Positions 8,775 to 18,224 of a stretch of DNA of 64,000 nt are shown here, in pieces. This DNA comes from Haloactinospora alba (GTDB lineage: Bacteria; Actinomycetota; Actinomycetes; Streptosporangiales; Streptosporangiaceae): positions 2,217,501 through 2,281,500 of the forward strand of contig NZ_VFQC01000001.1 in NCBI RefSeq assembly GCF_006717075.1. The letters run 5' to 3'. Below the pieces are notes generated by a model. The model saw only the letters and a program-made list of their open reading frames with translations, did no database searches and was not told the DNA's origin. The translations under genes and the position numbers were made by a program. The first letter of the stretch is position 1; each line of letters begins with the position of its first letter.

Positions 8775-9232
8775 CTTGAGTCCCTACGAAGCCGCATCGA
8801 CGGCCTCTGGCAGACCCTGGAAACGGCCACCGACCCCCGCACCCCCGTGGCGTGCGGTATCCGTTGCCATTACTGTTGATCCTGGCGCTGCTGGCCGCGA
8901 CCGGCGGCGCGAAGACGTTCCTGGAGACCGCCGAGCATGCCGCGGACCTGCCGGCCTGGCTGCTGAGCGAGCTCGGGGCGTGTTCCTGCGCGGTTACCCC
9001 GTCGGGCTGGACCTTCTCCCGGATGCTGGGCAGGGTCGATCACGACGAGCCCGACCAGGCCTTCTCCGGTTGGACGGCCCAGGGTGCAGAGTCGGCCGAG
9101 ACCGTCACCGTCGATGGCAAGACGATGCAGGCGGCACACACTGGCCAGACCGACATGCCGCAAACCCAGGTAGTAGCCGCGATGAACTCCCACGGCGAGG
9201 TGCTGGGCCAGTCCGCCGTGGCCGCCGGTGAC
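8775..9232 (+). pseudogene. ISAs1-family transposase remnant
   Basis: This holds the N-terminal half of an ISAs1-type (H-repeat-associated) transposase. Recognisable pieces are TATDPRTPV, then after a frameshift near 8850 RYPLPLLLILALL, KTFLETAEHAADLP, and the first catalytic region VTVDGKT at about 9109. The stretch around CSCAVTPSGWTF does not match the family and suggests an internal deletion. The sequence stops being ISAs1-like near AVAAGDE and continues in frame into an IS3-like fragment. Confidence 0.78.
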
Positions 9233-9334
9233 GAGAACGCCGCGGCCGAGGCCTTCCACGCCACCCTGAAACGTGAAACCCTCCACGGCCGCGGCCTGAA
9301 ACGCTGGCCTAGATCGGTGGAGGCCACCCGGTGA
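9233..9334 (+). pseudogene. IS3-family transposase (OrfB) fragment fused to the ISAs1 remnant
   Basis: The reading frame of the ISAs1 remnant continues into AAAEAFHATLKRETLHGRG and ends at a TGA at 9332-9334. The AEAFHATLKRE phrase is characteristic of the C-terminal integrase region of IS3-family OrfB, just before the usual NTRRRHS motif, which is absent here. It is therefore a short internal scrap of a second insertion sequence joined to the first. Confidence 0.62.
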
Positions 9335-9493
9335 CGGGGATACCGTCGGCGCGGGACCGGACGGCACGCGGTGGGACAGGGCGCGTCGCACGGCTCCACC
9401 CGCGCCGGAACGGCCCGCCCGGACCAGTGGACGCGGCTCCGGTTCCCGTTTCCGGCCGCGAACGCCACCGCCACGTACTACCTTCGGGAAACC

Positions 9494-10645
9494 ATGCGAC
9501 TGCTGCACACCTCGGACTGGCACCTGGGAAGGTCCTTCCACCGCGAGAGCCTGCTCGACGCGCAGGCGGCCTTCCTCGACCACCTGATCACCACTGTCCG
9601 GTCGGAACGCGTCGACGTGGTGCTGGTCTCCGGTGACCTCTACGACCGCGCCCTGCCCCCCGTGGAGGCGGTGCGGCTGTTCGACGAGGCGCTGCACCGG
9701 ATCCACGCCACGGGCGCGCGGGCCGTGCTCATCGGCGGCAACCACGACTCCCTGGGGCGGATCGACTACGCCTCCGGACTCATCGACACCGCGGGTATCC
9801 ACGTGCGCGGCTCCCCCGACCACCTCGCCGACCCGGTGGTGATCGAGGACGGACACGGCCCGGTCGCCTTCTACCCGGTCCCCTACCTGGAACCCGACCT
9901 CCTCCGGCACCGGTGGGAACTCACCGAACGCAGCCACGAGGCGGCCATGGAACACGCCATGCGCCGCATCCGCGCCGACCTGGCACGGCGCCCCGCGCAC
10001 ACCCGCTCGGTGGTGTTGTCGCACGCGTTCGTGACCGGCGGGTCCGCCTCCGACAGTGAACGCGACATCTCGGTGGGGGGCGCGACACACGTCCCCGCGT
10101 CGCTGTTCGACGGGGTCGACTACGCGGCCCTGGGGCACCTGCACGGTAGCCAGCTCATGCGGCCGCACGTGCGCTACTCCGGTTCCCCCCTGGCCTACTC
10201 CTTCTCGGAGGAGAACCACACCAAGGGGTCCTGGCTCGTCGACCTGGGGCCCGGCGGGGTGACAGCGGCCGAGTTCGTTCCGGCCCCGGTGTGGCGTCCG
10301 ATCGCGCGCATCAGCGGCCGGATCGGGGACCTCCTCTCCGAACCGGGCTGGGAGCGCTACACCGACCACTGGCTGCAGGTCACGGTGACCGACCCCGTGC
10401 GTCCCACCTTCCCCATGGACCGGCTGCGGGAGCGCTTCCCGCACACGCTCCATCTGGACTTCGCCCCCGACGGGGACGGGGAACCCGCCGACCGGTCATG
10501 GGCCCAACGCGTCACCAACCGTTCGGAGCGCGAACTGGCACTGGACTTCGTGTCGTGGGCCCGGGGCGCGGACCCCACCGAGGAGGAGCAGCGGCTGCTG
10601 CGCACCGCGTTCGACGACATCAACAGGCGGGAGGTCACACGCTGA
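9494..10645 (+). CDS. sbcD: Exonuclease subunit SbcD (Mre11 homologue)
   Basis: A 383-residue calcineurin-like phosphoesterase. The metal-binding motifs appear in order: TSDWHLG, SGDLYD, GGNHDSLG, SHAFVTGG, GHLHG. With SbcC it forms the ATP-dependent complex that cuts DNA hairpins and processes blocked double-strand ends. I chose ATG at 9494 because the family starts MRLLHTSDWH; the longer in-frame extension (from 9371) overlaps insertion-sequence debris. The stop shares one base with the sbcC start. The upstream IS debris may have displaced the original promoter. Confidence 0.94.
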   Translation: MRLLHTSDWHLGRSFHRESLLDAQAAFLDHLITTVRSERVDVVLVSGDLYDRALPPVEAVRLFDEALHRIHATGARAVLIGGNHDSLGRIDYASGLIDTAGIHVRGSPDHLADPVVIEDGHGPVAFYPVPYLEPDLLRHRWELTERSHEAAMEHAMRRIRADLARRPAHTRSVVLSHAFVTGGSASDSERDISVGGATHVPASLFDGVDYAALGHLHGSQLMRPHVRYSGSPLAYSFSEENHTKGSWLVDLGPGGVTAAEFVPAPVWRPIARISGRIGDLLSEPGWERYTDHWLQVTVTDPVRPTFPMDRLRERFPHTLHLDFAPDGDGEPADRSWAQRVTNRSERELALDFVSWARGADPTEEEQRLLRTAFDDINRREVTR

Positions 10646-13632
10646 TGCGCCTGCACACCCTGACAGTCCAGGCGTTCGGGCCGTTCGCGGGCACGGAGAC
10701 GGTGGACTTCGACAGGTTGGCCCAGGGCGGCCTGTTCCTCATCCACGGCCCCACCGGCGCGGGGAAGACCTCCGTTCTGGACGCGGTGTGCTTCGCCCTG
10801 TACGGGCGGGTTCCGGGCGTGCGGGACGCGGCGCGGTCGCCGCACAGCAACCACGCGCCGCCCGACCGGCGCCCCGAGGTGCGGCTGGAGGTGACGCTGC
10901 GCGGCAGACGGCTGTCCGTCACCCGCTCCCCGGCATGGCAGCGGCCCAAGAAACGCGGGACGGGCACCACGGAGGAGAAGGCCTCGGTGACCGTCTCGGA
11001 GTACGCCCACGGCGCGTGGCACGGTCTGACCAACCGCCCCGACGAGGCCGGGCAGATCGTCAACGACGTGCTGGGCCTCTCCCTGCCCCAGTTCTGCCAG
11101 GTCGTGCTGCTTCCCCAGGGGGAGTTCGCGCGCTTCCTCCGCGCCGACGCGCGGGAACGGCGCGAGTCCCTGGAACGGATATTCAGCACCGGCGTGTTCA
11201 CCAGCGTGGAGGAGTGGCTGGTCGACCACGCCCGCTCGCTCGGTCGCACGGCGACCGACGCCGACTCCGCGGTCGGGGCGGTCGCCGACCTGGTCGCCGA
11301 GGTGGGCCGCACCTCCCGCCCGGAGGGCAACGACAGCCGGGTACTCGTGCCGTGGGCGGCCGAGACGGCCCGCGTCGTGGCCGCCGACGCCAGCGACAGC
11401 GCGAGCGTGGCCGCCGAGGCGGGTGAGGAACGCGACCGTGCCCACGCCGAGCTCGCCAGCGCCCGGACGCTGGACGAGCGGCAGCAGCGCCACGCCAGCG
11501 CCCGCCAGCGCCAGGCCGAACTGATGGACCAGGCCGCGTTTCGGGAGGACATCGACACCCAGCTCGCCGAAGCCGAACGCGCGGCCGCCGTGGTTCCGGT
11601 GCTGCGCGGTGAGGAGTACCGGCGCGCCCAGCGGGACAAGGCGGAGCTGGCCGCCGGCGAACGCTTGGAGCTCGTCGACGGGATGGTGGAGGGCGCGGGA
11701 ACCGGCCCTCCCTCGTCGGTGGGGGCCGAGCCCCTACGCGCGGCCGAGCGTTCCCGCCGGGACGAGCTCGCCCGACTGGAACACCTGCAAGCCGACCTCG
11801 ATCGCCACGCGGAGATCACCGCGGAGCTGGCGGAGATCGAGGGGAAGGCCGAGGGCATCTACCGTTCGCTGGAACAGTGGCGCCTGCGCAGCCGGGAGCT
11901 TCCCGTCCTACGGCAGCGGTGCTCCGACGAACTGGACGCGGCGCGGCAACAGGTCGGAGGGCGCGAGGCGGCCTCGGAGGGGCTGGAGACCGCCCGCCGG
12001 GCGCGCGAGGCCGTGCACACGCGGGAACGGTTGCGGTCCGAACTGGCCGAGGCGGAGCAGCGTCGGGTCGATGCCGTGGACACCGCCCAACGGGCGCGCG
12101 ACGCCCTGTTGGAGGTGCGCCGTGGCCGGATCGACGGTATGGCCGCCGAACTGGCCTCCGAACTGGACGCCGGCACGGCGTGTCCGGTGTGTGGCGCGGT
12201 GGAGCACCCCCGTCCCGCCTCGGGGGGCGGGGACCGCCCCACCGCCGAGGAGGAGGAGCGCGCCCAGCGGGCGGCCGACGCCGCCGCGGAGGAGCGCGCC
12301 CGGGCGGAGAGCACGGCCGTGTCCCTGGCCGAGCGGTACGCGGCGGCGGAGACCGCCGCGGACGGGATGAGTGTGGAGGCGGCCGAGGAGCTCGTGGGGC
12401 TTCGGGAGCGGGAACTGGCGGCGGCGGAGGCCGCGACCGGGCACGTGGACAGGCTCGCCGCGCGGCTCGCGGACATCGACACCGCCCTGACCGACGCGGT
12501 TCCGCGGGAGGAGGCCCTCTCCCGCGAGGCCACGGAACTCACCGAACGCCGCGCCACCCTCGCCCGGGAGGCCGAGCGGATCACCCAGCGGTTGGAGGCC
12601 GCGCGCGGTTCCGATCCCGACCTGGCGAGCAGGATCGCGCGACTCACCGGGGAGGCGGACCTGCTCGCCTCGGCGGCGGAGGCGGTGCACCACTACGGGA
12701 CGGAAGTGGCCGAGCTGCGCGCCGCGGAACGGGAGACCGCCCGTGCCCTGGCCGAGTCCGGTTTCGCCAGCACCGCGGAGGTGTGGGCGGCCGAGCTGGG
12801 CGAGGAACAGCGGGAACGGCTGCAGGAGCAGGCGCGCGCCCACGACGACGCGCTGGCGGCGGCGCGGGCGGAGCTGGCCGACCCGGAGCTCGCGGCGGCC
12901 GCCGACCGGCCGGCACCCGACCTGGCGGGATCCGGTGCCGCCGCGGCCGCCGCCCAGCGTTGGGCCGAGTACACCGCAAGCTGGCGGGACCGGTTGGCCG
13001 AACGCGCCAACCGGCTGTCCGAGCTGCGCCTGGAGCTCGACCAGCGGCTGGCGGAGGCGGGTCCGGTACGGCAGCAGCACACGGTCGCCGACGGCCTGGC
13101 CCGGCTGGCGGCGGGGACCGGGGCGGACAACCGGCACAACGTGCGCCTGTCCGCCTATGTGCTGGCCGCCCGGCTGGAACGTGTGGTCGCGGCCGCCAAC
13201 GACCGGCTGGCGACGATGTCGGGGAGCCGGTACGAGCTGCGGCACACGGTCGCCGCCGCGGCCGGGGACCGTTCACGTTCCGGCGGCGGTCTGGGGCTGC
13301 GGGTGCTGGACGCGTGGACGGGGCAGGAACGCGACCCGGCCACCCTGTCCGGCGGGGAGACGTTCGTGAGCTCGTTGGCCCTGGCGCTGGGTCTGGGGGA
13401 TGTGGCCTGCGCGGAGGCCGGCGGGATCGGCGTCGACACGCTGTTCATCGACGAGGGGTTCGGCACGCTGGACGCGGAGACCCTGGAGGACGTGCTCGAG
13501 GTCCTCGACGGGCTGCGCGACGGTGGCCGCACGGTGGGCGTGGTGAGCCACGTGGCCGACCTGAGCGCGCGCGTCGGCACCCGGCTCCGTGTCACCAAGT
13601 CGCACGGGGGTTCCCGGCTGGAACAGACCTGA
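10645..13632 (+). CDS. sbcC: Exonuclease subunit SbcC (Rad50 homologue, SMC-like ATPase)
   Basis: A 995-residue SMC-type ATPase. The N-terminal Walker A reads GPTGAGKTS, followed by the Q-loop region (LLPQGEFARFL). Long Ala/Glu/Arg-rich coiled coils run from about residue 220 to 870, with the zinc-hook CPVC at residues 513-516. The C-terminal half of the ATPase has LSGGETF and Walker B DTLFIDEGFGTLD. It tethers DNA and powers the SbcD nuclease. The ATG overlaps the sbcD stop by one base, so the pair is an operon. Length and domain order are normal for the family. Confidence 0.94.
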   Translation: MRLHTLTVQAFGPFAGTETVDFDRLAQGGLFLIHGPTGAGKTSVLDAVCFALYGRVPGVRDAARSPHSNHAPPDRRPEVRLEVTLRGRRLSVTRSPAWQRPKKRGTGTTEEKASVTVSEYAHGAWHGLTNRPDEAGQIVNDVLGLSLPQFCQVVLLPQGEFARFLRADARERRESLERIFSTGVFTSVEEWLVDHARSLGRTATDADSAVGAVADLVAEVGRTSRPEGNDSRVLVPWAAETARVVAADASDSASVAAEAGEERDRAHAELASARTLDERQQRHASARQRQAELMDQAAFREDIDTQLAEAERAAAVVPVLRGEEYRRAQRDKAELAAGERLELVDGMVEGAGTGPPSSVGAEPLRAAERSRRDELARLEHLQADLDRHAEITAELAEIEGKAEGIYRSLEQWRLRSRELPVLRQRCSDELDAARQQVGGREAASEGLETARRAREAVHTRERLRSELAEAEQRRVDAVDTAQRARDALLEVRRGRIDGMAAELASELDAGTACPVCGAVEHPRPASGGGDRPTAEEEERAQRAADAAAEERARAESTAVSLAERYAAAETAADGMSVEAAEELVGLRERELAAAEAATGHVDRLAARLADIDTALTDAVPREEALSREATELTERRATLAREAERITQRLEAARGSDPDLASRIARLTGEADLLASAAEAVHHYGTEVAELRAAERETARALAESGFASTAEVWAAELGEEQRERLQEQARAHDDALAAARAELADPELAAAADRPAPDLAGSGAAAAAAQRWAEYTASWRDRLAERANRLSELRLELDQRLAEAGPVRQQHTVADGLARLAAGTGADNRHNVRLSAYVLAARLERVVAAANDRLATMSGSRYELRHTVAAAAGDRSRSGGGLGLRVLDAWTGQERDPATLSGGETFVSSLALALGLGDVACAEAGGIGVDTLFIDEGFGTLDAETLEDVLEVLDGLRDGGRTVGVVSHVADLSARVGTRLRVTKSHGGSRLEQT

Positions 13633-13694
13633 CCGGGGCCCTCTGGGTGGCTGTCGGTGCGGGTGACACGAGAGCCGGCGCGGCACTGTGGCTA

Positions 13695-13728
13695 CCTGCG
13701 TGTGACCAGCGGGGTCACCGCACGCAGG
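13695..13728. terminator. Hairpin between convergent sbcC and aldo/keto reductase genes
   Basis: CCTGCGTG pairs with CACGCAGG, and an inner GTGACC/GGTCAC pairing is also possible. The hairpin lies in the 111-base gap between two convergent genes, so it could end transcription from both sides. There is no clear T-run, as is common in high-GC actinobacteria. Confidence 0.45.
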
Positions 13729-13743
13729 CGACCTGTTCTCCGG

Positions 13744-14604
13744 TCAGACGATGTCCAGTGGCTGCTTCCGTTCCGGCGGCGGGAAGGCGGCGTCCAGCCG
13801 CGTCAGTTCCTCGGCGGTGAGCGCGATCCCGGCCGCGGCCGCGTTCTCCGCGACGTGCTCCTGCCGTGCGGCCTTCGGGATGGCCACGGTCCTCCCGTCG
13901 CGGATGGTCCAGGCCAGGGCTATCTGGGCGGGTGTGGCGTCGCGTTCGGCGGCGATGCCGGTCACGGCGGGGTTGCTCAGCAGGTCCCGCCGGAACCGGC
14001 CGCCCTGGGCCAGGGGGCAGTAGGCCATGACGGGAAGGTCGCGCTCCCGGCACCAGTCGAGGAGGTCGTACTCGATCCCGCGCGATCCCGCGTGGTACAG
14101 CACCTGGTCGGTCGCGCACTCCGGGCCGCCGGGCACCTCCCACAGGTCCCGCATGTCCGCGGTGTCGAGGTTGGACACTCCCCAGCGCCGGATCTTCCCC
14201 TCCTGCTGCAGCTCCTGCATCGCCGCCACCGTCTCGGACAGCGGCACGGACCCGCGCCAGTGCAACAGGTACAGGTCGAGGTAGTCGGTTCCGATCCGGC
14301 CGAGGCTGCGCTCGCACGCCTCCTTGGCCGCGCGTTTCCCGGCGTTGTTCGGCAGGACCTTGGACACCAGGACGGCCTCGTCCCGGCGGCCGGCCACGGC
14401 CTCGCCCACGACCTTCTCGGCGCCGCCGTTCCCGTACATCTCCGCCGTGTCGATCAGGGAAAGCCCCAGGTCGAGCCCGTGGCGCAGGGCGCGCACCTCG
14501 GTCTCCCGGTCGCTGGACCGCTCCCCCATGTACCAGGTGCCCTGGCCGATCGGCGGGACCGCAGCGTCGCCGAGGGTGACCGTCGGGGTGTTGGGTGTTG
14601 CCAC
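13744..14604 (-). CDS. Aldo/keto reductase
   Basis: A 286-residue NADPH-dependent oxidoreductase of the aldo/keto reductase superfamily. The catalytic tetrad is visible: Asp and Tyr in LIDTAEMYGNGGAE, Lys in LVSKVLP, and His in YLLHWRG. The TIM-barrel N-terminal strand (PPIGQGTWYMGE) and the C-terminal cofactor loop (AIPKAARQEHVAENA) are normal. I chose the GTG at 14604 because a GGGAG site precedes it by about ten bases and the upstream extension is atypical. The substrate is unknown. It is convergent with sbcC and monocistronic. Confidence 0.9.
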   Translation of the reverse strand: MATPNTPTVTLGDAAVPPIGQGTWYMGERSSDRETEVRALRHGLDLGLSLIDTAEMYGNGGAEKVVGEAVAGRRDEAVLVSKVLPNNAGKRAAKEACERSLGRIGTDYLDLYLLHWRGSVPLSETVAAMQELQQEGKIRRWGVSNLDTADMRDLWEVPGGPECATDQVLYHAGSRGIEYDLLDWCRERDLPVMAYCPLAQGGRFRRDLLSNPAVTGIAAERDATPAQIALAWTIRDGRTVAIPKAARQEHVAENAAAAGIALTAEELTRLDAAFPPPERKQPLDIV

Positions 14605-14729
14605 GTGTGGAGACTCCCTAGCTCTCTCGGCACCGGGGTGGCCCCGGTGGTGGTCGTCACATTCGGGGACAAGGTTACGAGCCGGCCTCGGGGATCGGGT
14701 CACCCGGTCTGGGGTGGGACAATGCCGGG

Positions 14730-15149
14730 GTGAGTGCGTTGATCAACATTGCCGTGTTCGGAGTCGTCGGGGCCGTCATGATGGCGGCGCTCATCGGGTT
14801 GCTGCTGGCGACCACCGCGCGCCGTTCCGGGGCGTGGGTGGCGTCCGTGTTCAGCACGGTCTCGGTGGTGCTGCTGATCGCCGTTCCCGCTCTGGCCGTG
14901 GTCAACGTGCGCGCCACCGTGACCGGAACGGGACTCGGCCAGGCGTGGCTGGTCGCGTTCGCCGTGGTGGCGATCGTCTACGCCGCCAACCTGTTCCTCC
15001 TGCCCCTGGTGCGACGGCGTTTCGCCGCGGTGCGGGACGACCGGGGGGCACGGGAGTTGCGGGTCTCGTGGTCCATGCTGGCCGGTGGTGTCGTGCTGTG
15101 CGCCCTGCTGGCGGTGTGCGCGACAGCGGTGGCGTTCCCGTTCACCTGA
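14730..15149 (+). CDS. Small four-helix membrane protein, unknown function
   Basis: A 139-residue integral membrane protein starting with GTG. Four hydrophobic segments are evident: residues about 5-28, 36-58, 70-95 and 112-136, separated by Arg-rich loops (TARRSGAW, LVRRRFAAVRDDRGAR). I recognise no family motif. It is divergent from the aldo/keto reductase gene, and its last eight bases overlap the end of the convergent F420-type oxidoreductase gene. Confidence 0.72.
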   Translation: MSALINIAVFGVVGAVMMAALIGLLLATTARRSGAWVASVFSTVSVVLLIAVPALAVVNVRATVTGTGLGQAWLVAFAVVAIVYAANLFLLPLVRRRFAAVRDDRGARELRVSWSMLAGGVVLCALLAVCATAVAFPFT

Positions 15150-16068
15150 GACCTCCCGGGGTCTCGTTCTCACGCTCCCGGAGCCTCGGGATGACCTCGG
15201 CGAGCGCGTCCCGGAAGGGACCGTGCGTGGTGACGTAGCTGAACCCGAACCGTTCACGGTTGGCACGCAGCTCCGCGGCGACCTCGTCGGCCGTGCCCAC
15301 CAGGACGAAGGGGTTCTCCAGGACGTCTGCGGCGATGTCGATGCCGGGGGCGCCGTACTGCTGGGCCAGCTCGGCGGCCCGTTTCTCCGCGTCGTCGGTG
15401 ATACCGACGTGCTGGACGAGGACATTGGACTCGATCCGCTCCGCGCGGGCTCCGGCCTGCCGGTGCACGAACTCCACCCGCCGTCGTGTCTCCTCCGGGC
15501 CGGCGACCCGGAATGTTCCCATCCGCTCGCCCCTGATCTGGCTCAGCCCCGCGTAGCCGACGATGTCGGCGTGCTGGGCCGCGAGGGCGAGGGTGCGTTC
15601 CCCGTGCGCTCCGACCAGCACGGGAGGGCGCGGTGTCTGCGTCGGCAGGGGCTCCTGGCCGCCGGCGAACAGCCGGTCCAGCTCGGCGATACTGTCCCGC
15701 AGGCGCCGCACTCGTTGGGCGTGGGGCTGCCAGGGTATGCCGGCGTCGTCGAACTCGGACCTCATGTGCCCGCACCCCAGACCGAGTTCGAGCCTGCCGC
15801 CGGACAGCCGGTCGATGGTGGCGGCCTCGCGCGCCAGGACGGCGGGGTTCCAGAACTCGTTGTTGACGACCAGGGTGCCCAGCCGGATCCGGGTGGTCGC
15901 GGCGGCCGCGGCTCCCAGGGAGGCGAACGGTGACGCCTGGCCGAGATGGTCACTGGTGTGGACGACGTCGAACCCCATGCTCTCCGCCTCGCGCGCGTAC
16001 TCCGCCGTGTCCGCGGGGTCCACGCCCTGGAGGTTGACGCCGAACCGGAAGTCTCGCGTGGTTGTCAT
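15142..16068 (-). CDS. F420-dependent LLM-class oxidoreductase
   Basis: A 308-residue bacterial luciferase-like (LLM) TIM-barrel protein. Characteristic stretches are RFGVNLQGVD, VVHTSDHLG, RIRLGTLVVNNEFWNPAVLA, LSGGRLELGLGCGHM and PVLVGAHGERTL. Actinobacterial members with this pattern use reduced F420 for hydride transfer to diverse substrates. It resembles the MSMEG_2516-type subgroup, by eye only. The ATG at 16068 begins the conserved sequence. The gene lies 97 bases downstream of the CopD-CtaG gene on the same strand, and its stop overlaps the end of the convergent membrane-protein gene. Confidence 0.87.
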   Translation of the reverse strand: MTTTRDFRFGVNLQGVDPADTAEYAREAESMGFDVVHTSDHLGQASPFASLGAAAAATTRIRLGTLVVNNEFWNPAVLAREAATIDRLSGGRLELGLGCGHMRSEFDDAGIPWQPHAQRVRRLRDSIAELDRLFAGGQEPLPTQTPRPPVLVGAHGERTLALAAQHADIVGYAGLSQIRGERMGTFRVAGPEETRRRVEFVHRQAGARAERIESNVLVQHVGITDDAEKRAAELAQQYGAPGIDIAADVLENPFVLVGTADEVAAELRANRERFGFSYVTTHGPFRDALAEVIPRLRERENETPGGLR

Positions 16069-16165
16069 GCCCCGATTCCACCCGAAAGGACCTCCTCCGT
16101 CACGGGAGTTCTCTCTGGGCGATGGCCCCGGCCGTCCCGGCCACCGCCCGGAGGCGGCCGGGCTC

Positions 16166-18196
16166 CTACCGGCGCCCCTCCCTGGCCCGACGGTCGAGTT
16201 CCTGCAGGTAGGCGTTGTAGGCGTCCATGTCGGCGTCGTCCGAGCCGCCGCGTTTGCTGTGCCGCTCACGGCGGCGCTCGATGCGTTCCTCGTCCCGCGA
16301 CCACTGGACGACCAGCGCGGTCAGCACGACCGAGGTCGGGATCTCCCCGATGGCCCAGGCGATACCGCCGCCGGAGTACTGGTCCTCGGCGAGGCCGTCG
16401 TTCCACGGCACCTCGAACTGGCCGTAGTACTCCATCGCCAACGGGGCGGACTGCATCATGATCGTGATGCCGAAGAAGGCGTGCATCCCCATCGCCAGCA
16501 GGAGCAGCACCACACGCAGCAGGTAGGGGAGTTTCCGCGGACCGGGGTCCACCCCGATGATGACCCAGTAGAACAGGAAACCGGTCACCAGGAAGTGGAC
16601 GTTCATCGCCAGATGCCCGAAGTGGTTGTCCATCAGGGTCGGGAACAGCGACGTGAAGTACAGCGCGTAGGGGCTGACCACGAACAGCGGAGCGGCGATG
16701 ACGGGGTGGGTGACCCACTGGGAGAACCTGCTCTGCAGCAGGATGTTCAGCCACTCCCGCGGCCCCCGGTCCCCGCGCACGGCGGCGGGCCGCAGCGCGC
16801 GCAGCGCCAGGGTCACCGGGGCTCCCAGCACCAGCAGGATCGGCGTGAGCATGGACAGCACCATGTGCTGGATCATGTGGGTGCTGAACAGCACCATGGA
16901 ATAGGTACCGAAGCCGCTGAGCAGCATGGCGACCAGGGTCAGCAGCCCCAGCGCCCAGGACAGGGCCCGTCCCCACGGCCAGCGGTCACCGCGGCGCACC
17001 AACCGCGCTATCCCGGCGGCGTACAGCCCGCCGAGAAGCAGCACGGCGACGATGAAGAACAGGTCCGGGCGCCACAGGGTCAGCAGCGTGTGCGCGCTGA
17101 TCGGGGGCGGCATCGGGAAACCGAGCGTGGCGGTCACCCGGTCCGGGGTGCCTTCGGGCGTGGGCGGCGCGGTTCGGGCGAGGGCGGTGGCCAGCCCCAT
17201 CACCGCCGCCATGAGGGTGAGTTCGACGCCGGCCAGCCGGACGAACCCGCCCCTGCCCCCGTCCGCGAGGATTCGTGTGACCGTCCATCGGCGGTGCGCC
17301 CACCCGATGGCGCCCAGTCCGACGAAAACCGCGATCTTGGCCAGCAGGATCCGCCCGTAGCCGGTGGTGACGAGCTCCTCGGGGCCGAACAGGCGCGTCG
17401 CGGCGCTGGCCGTCCCTCCGACGGCGACACCGGCGTAGGCCCACAGGGCCAACCGGCTGAACCGCTCCACCGCTGTCGGCGCGTGTTCGCCACCGCCCCG
17501 CAGGCCGTGGAAGGTGACGGCGGCGAGCCCTCCGACCCAGACGCAGACCGCCACGACGTGCAGCGCGACTCCGGTCACGGCGAGCTCGTGGTTGAGCGCC
17601 GAGGCCGCGTGCCCGGTCAGCGCGGGGGGAAGGATCCCGCCCAGCGCCATCGCGGCAGCGGCGACGGCGCCGTTGGCGGAGTGCGCCACGCGGCTCACGA
17701 ACGCGGTGCCCGTGGCCAGGAGAACCACCGCCACCAGCCCCACCCCCTGGTCGGAGGCGCTCGCATGGGCCGTGATGTCCTCCCCGAGGACCTGCGTCGG
17801 CGGGAGGCCGGTCAGATCGGACACCTGGAAGACGAGTGTCGCCGCGGCCGCCGCCGCCCACAGCAGTGCGCTCCAGGAGGCCCCGCGCGCGTAGCCGCGC
17901 GCTTGGGCGGCCAGTCCTCCGCGGTCCGACGGCAGCAGGAACGCCGCCAGCAGCAGGAGACCGACGGTGAACGCGCCCAGGAGGTGGGTCGCTGTCGTCG
18001 CGACGGGCAGTCCCCACCGGGTCACCGGCCCCGGGTCGGGCAGCCCGGGAATGGCTCGGGAGGCCACCGCGCCTCCCCCCAACAGGGCGATGATGAGGGC
18101 GATGAGGCAGGAGGCCAGGGCGGAGACGGCGATCACGACAACCGTGTCGGTTCCGCTACCGCGCTTCGGGGCCTGTGGGGTGACCGGGGACGTCAC
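16166..18196 (-). CDS. CopD-CtaG fusion: copper resistance D domain plus cytochrome c oxidase assembly domain
   Basis: A 676-residue polytopic membrane protein. The N-terminal half (about residues 20-360) is CopD-like, with HVVAVCVWVGGLAAVTFHG and a series of helices. The C-terminal half (about residues 400-660) is CtaG-like (caa3_CtaG), with FSTHMIQHMVLSMLTPILL, NVHFLVTGFLFYWVIIGVDP and ITIMMQ. Such fusions are common in actinobacteria and are associated with copper supply to heme-copper oxidase. The start is GTG at 18196 behind GGAG. The C terminus is charged and cytoplasmic. A 44-codon membrane-protein gene precedes it by 28 bases. Confidence 0.9.
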   Translation of the reverse strand: MTSPVTPQAPKRGSGTDTVVVIAVSALASCLIALIIALLGGGAVASRAIPGLPDPGPVTRWGLPVATTATHLLGAFTVGLLLLAAFLLPSDRGGLAAQARGYARGASWSALLWAAAAAATLVFQVSDLTGLPPTQVLGEDITAHASASDQGVGLVAVVLLATGTAFVSRVAHSANGAVAAAAMALGGILPPALTGHAASALNHELAVTGVALHVVAVCVWVGGLAAVTFHGLRGGGEHAPTAVERFSRLALWAYAGVAVGGTASAATRLFGPEELVTTGYGRILLAKIAVFVGLGAIGWAHRRWTVTRILADGGRGGFVRLAGVELTLMAAVMGLATALARTAPPTPEGTPDRVTATLGFPMPPPISAHTLLTLWRPDLFFIVAVLLLGGLYAAGIARLVRRGDRWPWGRALSWALGLLTLVAMLLSGFGTYSMVLFSTHMIQHMVLSMLTPILLVLGAPVTLALRALRPAAVRGDRGPREWLNILLQSRFSQWVTHPVIAAPLFVVSPYALYFTSLFPTLMDNHFGHLAMNVHFLVTGFLFYWVIIGVDPGPRKLPYLLRVVLLLLAMGMHAFFGITIMMQSAPLAMEYYGQFEVPWNDGLAEDQYSGGGIAWAIGEIPTSVVLTALVVQWSRDEERIERRRERHSKRGGSDDADMDAYNAYLQELDRRAREGRR

Positions 18197-18224
18197 GTGT
18201 GCTACTCCGTCGGAGTCGTCGACA

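Noticed and set aside
15142-15149. Eight-base tail-to-tail overlap of two genes as an antisense regulatory device
   Set aside because: Short convergent overlaps are common in compact genomes; no further structure supports regulation.
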